From Verrucomicrobiota bacterium (GTDB lineage Bacteria > Verrucomicrobiota > Verrucomicrobiia > Limisphaerales > BJHT01), in NCBI GenBank assembly GCA_014193395.1, contig BJHT01000021.1, forward strand, positions 1 to 45,933: 45,933 bases of DNA, in the 5' to 3' direction. The first letter of the stretch is position 1. The number at the start of each line of letters is the position of its first letter. The notes under the pieces are model-generated. The model saw only the letters and a program-made list of their open reading frames with translations, was not told the origin of the DNA and searched no databases. Shown one piece after another: positions 7,062 through 14,466 of the stretch. A program made the translations under genes and the position numbers.

Positions 7062-8153
7062 ATGATTTACGACGCCTCGCTCGATGACCTGCTCCAGGAA
7101 GTCTGGAACGGCCGCCGCGTCACGCCCGCCGAGGCGCTCCGGCTTTACCATCTGCCGCTCGAAGAACTCGGCGCGCTTGCCCATCGCCGCCGCGAGCTGG
7201 CGAAGGCCGCCGCCTACGACGGCCGCGGCAACGAGGTCGTCACCTACATTGTCGATCGGAACGTCAATTACACCAATGTTTGCAATGTCTATTGCAAGTT
7301 CTGCGCGTTCTACCGCGTCGATGGCGACGACGACGCCTACGTGATCACGCATGAGGAAATGGACCGCAAAATCGAGGAGACCGTGGCGCTCGGCGGCACG
7401 CAGATTCTCATGCAGGGGGGGCATCATCCGAAGCTCACCAAGCAGTGGTATCTCGACCTGCTCGCACACATCAAAGCGAAGTTCCCCGCCGTGAACATCC
7501 ACGGCTTCAGCCCCAGCGAGTTCATCCATTTTCGCGAGGTCTTCGGCGAGCCGCTGGAAAAAATCATCGCCGACTTCCACGCCGCCGGCCTCGGCTCGAT
7601 CCCCGGTGGCGGCGGCGAGATTCTCGTGGACCGCGTCCGCCAGCGCATCGCGCCGCTCAAGGCCATGAGCGACGACTGGCTCGCCGTGATGGATGTCGCG
7701 CACCGGCTCGGCCTGAAATCCTCGGCCACCATGATGTTCGGCCACGTCGAGACCGTGGAAGAACGCATCGAGCATCTCGAACGCATCCGCGCGCAGCAGG
7801 ACGCGAGCGGCGGTTTCACGGCGTTCATCGCGTGGACGTTTCAGGCGGAGAACACGCGGCTCAAGGCCCCGACGGTCGGCGCGCACGAGTATCTGCGGAC
7901 GCAGGCGCTCAGCCGCATCTATCTCGACAACATTCCGAACATCCAGAGTTCGTGGGTCACCCAAGGCCTCGACATCGGCCAGGTCGCCCTGCGCTTCGGC
8001 GCGAATGATCTGGGCAGCATCATGATCGAGGAGAACGTCGTGAGCCAGGCCGGCACCACTTTCAAAATGGGTGTCGCCGACATGCAGCGGCTCATCAGCG
8101 AGCTCGGTTACGAACCGCACCAGCGCGACAACTGGTATCGCCTCCTGAACTGA
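7062..8153 (+). CDS. mqnC: cyclic dehypoxanthinyl futalosine synthase MqnC (radical SAM)
   Basis: MqnC cyclises dehypoxanthinyl futalosine by radical SAM chemistry. The 363-residue protein has the cluster motif C74-x3-C78-x2-C81 in NYTNVCNVYCKFCAFYR. The diagnostic MqnC segments follow: QILMQGGHHPKLTKQWY, NIHGFSPSEFIHF, GLGSIPGGGGEILVDRVR, SSATMMFGHVET and FTAFIAWTFQ. MqnE, its paralogue upstream, differs at each of these points. The ATG at 7062 agrees with the usual family length. It is separated from mqnA by about 500 bases of repeats, so it may have its own promoter. The adjacent gene downstream (57 nt) is a membrane J-domain protein with no known role in the pathway. Confidence 0.96.
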   Translation: MIYDASLDDLLQEVWNGRRVTPAEALRLYHLPLEELGALAHRRRELAKAAAYDGRGNEVVTYIVDRNVNYTNVCNVYCKFCAFYRVDGDDDAYVITHEEMDRKIEETVALGGTQILMQGGHHPKLTKQWYLDLLAHIKAKFPAVNIHGFSPSEFIHFREVFGEPLEKIIADFHAAGLGSIPGGGGEILVDRVRQRIAPLKAMSDDWLAVMDVAHRLGLKSSATMMFGHVETVEERIEHLERIRAQQDASGGFTAFIAWTFQAENTRLKAPTVGAHEYLRTQALSRIYLDNIPNIQSSWVTQGLDIGQVALRFGANDLGSIMIEENVVSQAGTTFKMGVADMQRLISELGYEPHQRDNWYRLLN

Positions 8154-8210
8154 ACGGCCGCCGTCTGGCGCGCCGCGCGCCCGCGTCGCGCCCACCTCCG
8201 CCACCTCCCC

Positions 8211-9374
8211 ATGCCCAGCCAGATCGAATTCACGCGCGTGCGCCACTGGCTGGAGCGCAAGGTCCGCGCGCGGGCGGCGGCGAACCTCACGATCGCCATC
8301 ACGCACGTCATCCTCGGCCTGGTGCTGGTCACGGGCACGGCGTGGTTTCTGGCGTGGCTGATCCTGCTGGGGTGCGAGCAGTTCGTGGCCGTGGCGCGTT
8401 ACAACTTCGGCGCGGCATTGCGGTACGAGCATTCCACCCAGAGCGCGCTGCTGCTTGGGGCCTTGATGTTGGTGGCGCTGTTTGTCGGCAACGCCCGCAG
8501 CACGGCGATCAACCTCAGCCAGTTTGGGAAAATCAACTGGCGTTCCCGCGCCGGCTCGTTCGCGACGCTGGGTCTGCTCGGCGGCTTGTTCACGCGTCTG
8601 CTCTATCTCGGGCCGCATCTGCTGCACCTCGCGGCGGGCTTCTTCCGCCAATGGTTGCAGTGGAAACATGTGGACCGCGAGGTCGTCGCCGAGGTGCTGC
8701 ATCTGCTCGCCGCCGAGGGGCGACGAGTGGCCTACGACGAAATCGCGCGACGCATCCGCGGCTTCACGCACAGCCGCACCGTGCCGCAGTTGCAGTTGAT
8801 CGACGGGATTCTTTTTCTCACCTCGCCGCCGACGGGGCTGAGCCTCACCAGCATGTTGCGCGAGGAGATGACGGGGCAGCGGTGGCCTGGCGAAGCCCGA
8901 GAGCCGCGGCCCCGCAACCCCGGCCCTGATCCCGCCGAGCGCATCCGCGGACGGCGCGTGGTGTTTTTGTGCGGCGGCTGTTCCCTGAAATTGCGCGTGC
9001 TGATCGCGTCGGAAAACATCTCAATCCAATGCCCGCGCTGCCGGGCGGCGTATCGCGTGGTGGGCGTCGAGAACGGCCGCATCCAGATGCAGCGCGTCTC
9101 CTCGGGCTTCCGTCCCCGCAAACCCGCCGCGCCCAAGCCCCCGCCACCACCGCCCCCGCCGCGGCCACCCCGCGAACCCTTCGATCACGAACTCCTCGAA
9201 GTGTCGCGCGACGCCTCCGCCGACGAAATCAAGGCCGCGTACCGCAAGTTGTTGAAGGAAAATCATCCCGATTTTTTCACCAACGCCGCGCCCGCCGAAC
9301 TGGCCAAGGCCGAGGAGTACACGAAGAAACTGAACCAGGCGTATCGCTCGATGATGCGGCGGTTTGAGAAGTAG
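8211..9374 (+). CDS. membrane protein with zinc-ribbon-like motif and C-terminal J domain
   Basis: The 387-residue protein has an unusual order. The N-terminal third has hydrophobic segments at about 26-53, 78-93 and 116-144, suggesting a membrane anchor. Residues 150-215 look like a small helical domain. C254-x2-C257 and C274-x2-C277 form a four-cysteine zinc-ribbon-like pair. A Pro-rich linker (about 302-321) follows, then a C-terminal J domain (about 323-385) with the essential HPD tripeptide at 352-354 and a KAAYRKLLKE helix. The J domain should stimulate an Hsp70 (DnaK) partner. The membrane anchor and zinc site suggest a co-chaperone working at the membrane, but no substrate can be named. 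The G/F-rich region and the classic DnaJ zinc domain are absent, so it is not DnaJ itself. Confidence 0.8.
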   Translation: MPSQIEFTRVRHWLERKVRARAAANLTIAITHVILGLVLVTGTAWFLAWLILLGCEQFVAVARYNFGAALRYEHSTQSALLLGALMLVALFVGNARSTAINLSQFGKINWRSRAGSFATLGLLGGLFTRLLYLGPHLLHLAAGFFRQWLQWKHVDREVVAEVLHLLAAEGRRVAYDEIARRIRGFTHSRTVPQLQLIDGILFLTSPPTGLSLTSMLREEMTGQRWPGEAREPRPRNPGPDPAERIRGRRVVFLCGGCSLKLRVLIASENISIQCPRCRAAYRVVGVENGRIQMQRVSSGFRPRKPAAPKPPPPPPPPRPPREPFDHELLEVSRDASADEIKAAYRKLLKENHPDFFTNAAPAELAKAEEYTKKLNQAYRSMMRRFEK

Positions 9375-9437
9375 GAGGGCCTCGTAGCCGCCGACGCGAG
9401 GAGGCGGAGCTCGGGGCGCAGCGCGGGACGCGCCCGC

Positions 9438-9622
9438 CCTTGTAGGAGACGACGTTAGGAGACTCTAACCTTTTCCCCGCGAAACGCGTTCTAACTCCCG
9501 CGGCCCTGACTGGCTCAAGGCGCGTGAAAACGGAGCGCGGTTTCACGACGCCGCGGGCGGCGGTTGGGGCGGGCCTCGCGCGGAAGGAGGCTAGAGTCTC
9601 GTCACCTCGACTCCTACAACGG
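9438..9622 (+). repeat. MITE-like element, full-length copy 1 (repeat family 1)
   Basis: About 185 bases bounded by terminal inverted repeats of about 31 nt: left CTTGTAGGAGACGACGTTAG and on through GAGACTCTAAC; right end GAGTCTCGTCACCTCGACTC followed by CTACAA. The interior contains TTTTCCCCGCGAAACG and GGTTTCACGACGC. No protein is encoded. A second copy follows in the same orientation 25 bases later. A shorter related end, CCTCGTAGCCGCCGACGCGA, lies just upstream at about 9381. Structure and size fit a MITE-like or REPIN-like element; the mobilising enzyme is not in the window. Confidence 0.85.
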
Positions 9623-9647
9623 TGCGAGCGCGGACAGCGCGTCGTTA

Positions 9648-9832
9648 TCCTTGTAGGAGACGACGTAAGGAGACTCTAACCTTTTCCCCGCGAAACGGGT
9701 TCTAAGTCTCGCGGACCTGATTGGTTCAAGGCGCGTGGAATCGGAACGCGGTTTCACGACGCGGCGGGCGGCAGTTTGAGCCGGCCTCTCGAAGAAGGAG
9801 GTTAGAGTCTCGTTACCTCGACTCCTACAAGG
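9648..9832 (+). repeat. MITE-like element, full-length copy 2 (repeat family 1)
   Basis: Same length, orientation and terminal inverted repeats as the copy at 9438-9622. The interior is recognisably homologous (TCAAGGCGCGTGGAATCGGA against TCAAGGCGCGTGAAAACGGA) with scattered substitutions, so the two copies have diverged or arrived separately. Together with flanking sequence they fill the 570-base gap between the J-domain gene and the DUF1080 gene, where no gene was seen. Confidence 0.85.
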
Positions 9833-9947
9833 GAGGTGCGCGGCGTTTATGCCTCTCACGCGGAACGGCGGTTTGACAAGTCCCCGCACCGCGTCAAGCC
9901 TGACGCCGAACCAATGCCCGCGCTGAAATAATCAACCCCGCCACCTG

Positions 9948-10616
9948 ATGAAACCCGTCGCCCCGATTCACCGCTTCCTGCGCCTCTCCGCCGTTGCGCT
10001 GCTATTCGCGATCGCCGCACCCGCGCTCCGCGCCGCCGATGAGGGTTTCACGCCGATGTTCAACGGCCGCGATCTCACCGGCTGGGAACTGCGCGAATAT
10101 AAGCAACCCGCGCCCGACCAATGGTCGTTCAAGGACGGCGTGCTCGTCGTCAAGAACGGCCAGGGTTGGCTGGCGACCAAGCAGGAATACGAAAACTTCG
10201 TGCTGCGCCTGGAGTGGCGCATCCCCACCAACGGCAACAGCGGCGTGTTCCTGCGCGTGCCGCCGCTCAAGGAAAAGGAGCAGCCGTGGACCGCCGGCGT
10301 GGAAATCCAGGTGCTCGACGACACCGGCTCGACCTATGTTGGCAAGATCAAGCCCTACCAATTCAGCGGTTCGATCTACGGCGTCGTCGCGCCCACGAAA
10401 GCGAAATACCGCGGCACCGATCAGTGGAACCATTTTGAAATCACCTGCCGCGGCGGAAAAATGAGCGTCGTGTTCAACGGCGAGGAAGTCGCGGCCGCCG
10501 ATATGGACGCCACGCCCGCGCTGCGCGACCGCGCGCGCAAAGGCGTGATCGGCCTGCAAAATCACGGCTCCGGCGTCGAGTTCCGCAACGTGCAGATCAA
10601 GGTGCTGCAGCCGTAG
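9948..10616 (+). CDS. secreted DUF1080 (3-keto-disaccharide hydrolase-like) protein
   Basis: The 222-residue protein has a signal peptide (basic MKPVAPIHRFLR, hydrophobic core 11-27, probable cleavage after ALRA near residue 29). The mature part is a single DUF1080 domain: FTPMFNGRDLTGWE, WSFKDGVLVVKNG, YENFVLRLEWRIPTNGNSGV, GVEIQVLDD, and closing GVIGLQNHGSGVEFRNVQIK. The fold is a concanavalin-like beta sandwich. Some DUF1080 proteins hydrolyse 3-keto-glycosides, and the family is abundant in Verrucomicrobia and Planctomycetes. The exact substrate cannot be read from sequence. No sugar-related gene is adjacent. Confidence 0.9.
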   Translation: MKPVAPIHRFLRLSAVALLFAIAAPALRAADEGFTPMFNGRDLTGWELREYKQPAPDQWSFKDGVLVVKNGQGWLATKQEYENFVLRLEWRIPTNGNSGVFLRVPPLKEKEQPWTAGVEIQVLDDTGSTYVGKIKPYQFSGSIYGVVAPTKAKYRGTDQWNHFEITCRGGKMSVVFNGEEVAAADMDATPALRDRARKGVIGLQNHGSGVEFRNVQIKVLQP

Positions 10617-10636
10617 GCGAGCGGGAGCGCGTGGGT

Positions 10637-11058
10637 CTTGTAGGAGCCGACGTGAGGAGAACCCGAGCGCCGAAACGGCGCAGCATGGGGCCAACGTACT
10701 CGGTTGGCCGGGGCAACGCATCGGCCGGGAGCGGGGCAATGCCGACGGGCAGCGGAATTATTGGCAAAGGAATGGAGGCAAAGGAATGGGGACGGGAAAA
10801 CTTTTTGTCTTCATTCCTTTGCCTCCATTCCTTTGCCCAATCCGTTTCGGGGAAGGGCGGCAGATTCAGGCTGGCTCAGAAGCAGGTGATAGCCCGCCGC
10901 CGCCATTGACCGGCAAGAACCCGGGCCGGAAAGCGGGGCAGAACCGGGACCGTCGTGCTCAGCAGGCGGAAGGGGGTACGTTGGCAGTCTCGGACCTTTT
11001 CCCCGCGAACAGCGCCGTTGAAAGAAACGTGAGTGCCTCCTTACCTCGTCTCCTACAA
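10637..11058. repeat. compound repeat region: family-1 ends enclosing a family-2 palindrome
   Basis: This covers most of the 480-base gap between the DUF1080 gene and the next gene. The left end (about 10637-10668, CTTGTAGGAGCCGACGTGAG) and an inverted right end (about 11030-11058, GCCTCCTTACCTCGTCTCCT) belong to family 1. Near 10992 there is another CCTTTTCCCCGCGAA segment. At 10762-10838 lies a GGCAAAGGAATGGAGGCAAA palindrome with arms of about 26 nt. No gene was seen. Confidence 0.8.
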
Positions 11059-11096
11059 ATGAGAGCCACGGGCACGATTGGCGCGTGAATCCGTTG

Positions 11097-11855
11097 TCAC
11101 TCAGGCTTGGGCTTCGCCGGAAACATCTGCAGCTTTTTCACCGCGTCGCTGTGCCCGCCCTGCGCGGACTTCTCCAGCAGCTCGCGGCCCTTGACGGGGT
11201 CCCGATCGACGCCGTCCCCTTCGAGATAGCGGATGCCCATGTCATACTGCGCCTGGGGTGAACCTTCGGCCGCACGGCGCATTTGGAACTCGAGCACCTT
11301 CCGCTTCGTCTCCTCGGGGGACTGGGTCGGCCGGGATGCCGGCGTGATGGAGGTGGGCTGAAAGGCTCCCGCAGTTGCCGTAGCCGTGCTGCCCATGCCC
11401 TCCTTGGCGGCCTGGGTGCGGGCGCGGGCGGCGAGCGTGCTGCTGATGGCATTCTTTCCCGCGAGGCCGGTGAGGTCGCAGAAATAATTCAGGTCATCCT
11501 CGGTCTTCCAATTCTTGTCCGGGCCGGCGGAAAGGATGGCGAACCCGTTGCGGGCGGCATCCACGCTGAGGCGATAGTCGGTGCCCCACGGATCTTTGGC
11601 CTTGTCGCGGGAATTGGGTCCGCTCTTCTCCCGCAGATTTTCCCGGAGAAAGGTGGGGAGGTTTTCCACGGGTAAGTCCTGCGTCTCGACGAAGTCATTC
11701 GCCAAGGCGCTGGCAATGCCCTCCAGTTCCGTGCTCGAGGTCGCGGCTACCTGCACCTTGGACACGACGTTGAAGGTTTTCTTGAGCGAGCCGGAGTTCA
11801 GCGCGACGACGCCGGCCACCGCGGCCATGGGCAGCATCTTCAGGAGCGCGCTCAT
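11097..11855 (-). CDS. membrane-anchored GspG-like / Sel1-repeat protein
   Basis: The 252-residue protein has an N-terminal hydrophobic segment (about 7-21). Residues 85-125 (KDPWGTDYRLSVDAARNGFA followed by ILSAGPDKNW) resemble the C-terminal part of the major pseudopilin GspG (DPWG...Y, then S.GPD...D). The canonical prepilin cleavage motif GFTLIE is absent, so it is unlikely to be processed as a pilin. After a Thr/Pro/Ala linker (155-185), residues 190-240 fit a Sel1-type TPR: RRAAEGSPQAQYDMGIRYLE, then GDGVDRDPVKGRELLEKSAQ. Sel1 repeats usually mediate protein contacts. Its start codon overlaps the stop of the upstream cNMP-binding membrane protein by 4 nt, so the two are coupled and probably work together. 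Function unknown. Confidence 0.75.
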   Translation of the reverse strand: MSALLKMLPMAAVAGVVALNSGSLKKTFNVVSKVQVAATSSTELEGIASALANDFVETQDLPVENLPTFLRENLREKSGPNSRDKAKDPWGTDYRLSVDAARNGFAILSAGPDKNWKTEDDLNYFCDLTGLAGKNAISSTLAARARTQAAKEGMGSTATATAGAFQPTSITPASRPTQSPEETKRKVLEFQMRRAAEGSPQAQYDMGIRYLEGDGVDRDPVKGRELLEKSAQGGHSDAVKKLQMFPAKPKPE

Positions 11856-13780
11856 TTTGCCGCTCCCTTCTTCTTCAGCGCGACGACGCGTTTTTCCGAG
11901 GCGCGCTCGATGGCCATGCCGGTGGTGAAGTCGCGGCTGACCAGTTGGAGGAAACTGTCCCGGCCCAGTCTGAGGCAGCGACTGTTGCGCAAGGCGACGA
12001 CATCCGCCGTGGCCACGGTTCCCTGGAGCAGGCTGACTTCGCCGAAGAAGTCGCCCGGACCGAGGGTCGCCACGCGCGCCCCCGCCTTGCGCACTTCAAA
12101 CTCACCCTCGTACACCAGATAGAAGAACTCATTGGGCTGCTGCTCGGAGATCACGGTTGTCCCAGCCGCCGAGTTTTGAAAAATGAACTTCCCCGCGACC
12201 TTCATGAGTGCCTGGGGCGGCCAGTCGGCGAAGATGGCGTTGCGCCGCAAGAAGGCGCAGACCTGCACGACCTCCTGAATCTTCTGCGCACCCAGCGTGG
12301 AGAGCAGCAGCCGGTCGAAGTCCGCCTTCTTCAGCGAAAAGAGTTCCGAGCCTTCGACCGCCACGACGGAGCTGTTTCGCGGCGACTGGCGCAACAGCGC
12401 GATCTCACCGAAAACGTCGCCACGCGCGAGCTGCGCCACCGGACGACTCACCCCGGCTTCGTCCTCCTTACGCACCTCCACCCGGCCGTTGTGGATGACG
12501 AACATCAGGTCGCCCCGGTCCCGCTCACGGATGATGAGCGTGCCGGGCTTCACGGTGAGAAAATCCATCGCCTCGGCCACCGCGCGAAGTTCCGTCGCGG
12601 CCAACTGCGAGAACAGGAGCGTGTCGGACAGAAACTTCATCGTCTCGTCCGGGCTCGGGCGCACCGCACCGGCCCCGCCCTTTTTCAGGCCTGCCTCGGC
12701 GGTTGCGAACTTGGGCGCGAGCAGGCGGTGACCGGCCTTGCCCAACAGCCACAGGCCATAGAACAGCGGCGCGGCCACCACAAAGGCCAGCAGGACGATC
12801 ACGGTTTGCGCGCCCGGCTCGAAGATGATGTTGGCCTGCCGGGTCATCTGCTCCGAGGCGAACCGGAACACGGCACCGAGCCACAACACCGCCCACGTCG
12901 AGTGGATGAGGAAGTAACGCTCCTCGGTCAGTGACTCCCGGAAATTGAGCAGTTGCACGAGGAGCTTCTGGTTCAGAAATGTGTCGGCACAACGCGGCAG
13001 TTCGTGTTGCTTGCGAAAGAGCGCGTGCAGCAGCGCGTGCGCCGGCGAGTTGCCGAAGGGGGAGGTCAACACCAGCGCCGTGATCCAGCCGGCGAGCAGG
13101 ATCGCGTTGGAATCCAGCGCCCAGCCGAGCAGCGCGACCGCGAACGGCGCGGCGAGCATCTGCAACGCCGTCAGCGCCTCCACCTTTCGTCCTCCCATCA
13201 AGGCATCCCGGGTGTCCACCGAGAAAAATGGCAGCACCATGTCCAATCTCAGTTCGGGTCGATACACCTCCCGCCCCAGGCCACTCAGGACCGCGCCCGC
13301 CAACAGCGATGCGAGACTCAGGCCCAGCGAGATCGCCGCCAGCGCGACGCACCAACCGGTCGGAGTGCCGGGAATCATCGGCACCGCCGAAACGCCCACC
13401 GCGAACGCGCCGGCACCGATCAGGCCCAAGGCCAGCGCCACCGCGCTGGTGGGTGTGCAGCGGACATTCCAGCGACGGCCCGCGGCCGGAGCACCGGACG
13501 GCTCCGCGTCGCCTTCGTAGAGAAACCCTTTTGCCTGGGCGGCGAGCACCACGTCATAAAAGGCACGAATCTTTGGATGACTTTCCCCTTGGAGCAGCCC
13601 TTGCAAGACCTCTTGCACGGTCTGCCGTCCATCGAACAGCGCCAGCACCCGCTGCTGTTCCGGCGTCAACACCAGATACTCCCCCCGCACTTTCTGTTTC
13701 AACACCCGCACGCCATCCGGGAGGTCCGCAAACTCCACCGCGGCGGAAATTCGGAATTTTTTTTCGTTCAATGGATCCAT
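11852..13780 (-). CDS. PqqD-like / M50-like membrane protein with two cyclic-nucleotide-binding domains
   Basis: The 642-residue protein reads in order: a winged-helix PqqD-like segment (about 20-90, EYLVLTPEQQRVLALFDGRQ), a multi-span membrane region (about 112-350), and two cNMP-binding domains (about 385-490 and 508-615). The first has a full phosphate-binding cassette, FGEIALL at 457-463 and PRNSSV at 467-472. The second has FGEVSLL at 579-585 but TVATADV where the cassette Arg belongs, so it may not bind a cyclic nucleotide. The membrane part recalls M50 site-2-protease-like peptide metalloproteases (PFFSVDTRDALM, LTEERYF), but no HExxH is present and the NP...DG element is replaced by NSPAHALLHALF, suggesting a pseudoprotease. 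The start at 13780 (MDPLNEKKFR) is preferred over an upstream codon at 13912. It is coupled to the GspG/Sel1 gene. The family parallel is from memory. Confidence 0.8.
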   Translation of the reverse strand: MDPLNEKKFRISAAVEFADLPDGVRVLKQKVRGEYLVLTPEQQRVLALFDGRQTVQEVLQGLLQGESHPKIRAFYDVVLAAQAKGFLYEGDAEPSGAPAAGRRWNVRCTPTSAVALALGLIGAGAFAVGVSAVPMIPGTPTGWCVALAAISLGLSLASLLAGAVLSGLGREVYRPELRLDMVLPFFSVDTRDALMGGRKVEALTALQMLAAPFAVALLGWALDSNAILLAGWITALVLTSPFGNSPAHALLHALFRKQHELPRCADTFLNQKLLVQLLNFRESLTEERYFLIHSTWAVLWLGAVFRFASEQMTRQANIIFEPGAQTVIVLLAFVVAAPLFYGLWLLGKAGHRLLAPKFATAEAGLKKGGAGAVRPSPDETMKFLSDTLLFSQLAATELRAVAEAMDFLTVKPGTLIIRERDRGDLMFVIHNGRVEVRKEDEAGVSRPVAQLARGDVFGEIALLRQSPRNSSVVAVEGSELFSLKKADFDRLLLSTLGAQKIQEVVQVCAFLRRNAIFADWPPQALMKVAGKFIFQNSAAGTTVISEQQPNEFFYLVYEGEFEVRKAGARVATLGPGDFFGEVSLLQGTVATADVVALRNSRCLRLGRDSFLQLVSRDFTTGMAIERASEKRVVALKKKGAAK

Positions 13781-13829
13781 TTGATACGCGGAGAAAGGCC
13801 GACGGGATGCCGAAAAGTGGCGGCCGGCA

Positions 13830-14201
13830 GTGCCGACGGTCAAGCGAGAATCCGGCAGCGTGGAAGCCCACGCCGCGACGCTGGGGTGCGCAATGGCATC
13901 GCCGCCACGCAATGCGGCAAACGTTGGCCAAACCTTGAAAGTGGATGATTACGAATACACGTCACCCGTGGGAAGCTTTGCCGCCAATCGCTTTGGACTC
14001 TACGACATGGGTGGGAACGTGTGGCAGTGGTGCGAGGATTTTTCCGATGGTGTCAGCGGCGTCCGCGTGATGCGCGGTGGTTCGTGGCGCCTCGCCGGTT
14101 TTGGCTTTCTGTTGTCCTCGTATCGCCAAGGCACCCCGGCCGACACCCGCAACGAAAACAACGGGTTTCGTTGTGTGTTGGAAGGGGTAGCATCCCGCTA
14201 G
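13830..14201 (+). pseudogene. remnant of a formylglycine-generating-enzyme (SUMF1/FGE-sulfatase) domain protein
   Basis: Only the C-terminal part of the domain is left. From about residue 30 the frame reads SPVGSFAANRFGLYDMGGNV followed by WQWCEDF, then RVMRGGSW, LSSYRQGTPADTRNENNGFR. This is the standard C-terminal core of FGE-sulfatase-domain proteins (YDMGGNVWQW, RGGSW, GFRC). The N-terminal 100-150 residues, which complete the fold, are absent. The first 25-30 codons have no family resemblance and run through the upstream region of the divergent cNMP-binding gene. The only available start is a GTG. It is most simply a decayed gene fragment. Confidence 0.7.
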
Positions 14202-14317
14202 CCAGATAAATTCAATTCCCCCCACCAACACAGAGGAGGCATCTCGGGGGGACCTTCCTAAACACGCGCTAACCCGGATACTTAATGGGCCCGCCGCAGC
14301 ACAGGTCGCCTACCTTC

Positions 14318-14430
14318 TAGCGCAGGTTTCCAAACCTGCTGTGTCGCCCACTTCCAAGTCGGCAGACCTCGCCGGGCGCCCCGCGGGTTTGGAAACCCGC
14401 GATACCGCAGGTTGGGAAGCCTGCGGTGCA
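14318..14430. repeat. GCAGGTTTCCAAACCTGC-type palindromic repeat (family 4), copy 1
   Basis: Contains GCGCAGGTTTCCAAACCTGC, itself palindromic, then GCGGGTTTGGAAACCCGC and a diverged GCAGGTTGGGAAGCCTGC. Several short palindromes are stacked in about 113 bases. The second copy is at 34231-34371. Nothing coding was seen between 14202 and 14466. Confidence 0.85.
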
Positions 14431-14466
14431 AAATGAGCATGAAATGTCCGGGCTAAAAGGTTTCGG

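Noticed and set aside
6987-8771. 594-codon minus-strand frame across mqnC and the J-domain gene
   Set aside because: It overlaps two well-supported plus-strand genes and has shadow-type composition.
13020-13050. HALLH in the cNMP-binding membrane protein as an M50 HExxH zinc motif
   Set aside because: The glutamate is replaced by alanine and the position corresponds better to the NP...DG element than to the HExxH helix.
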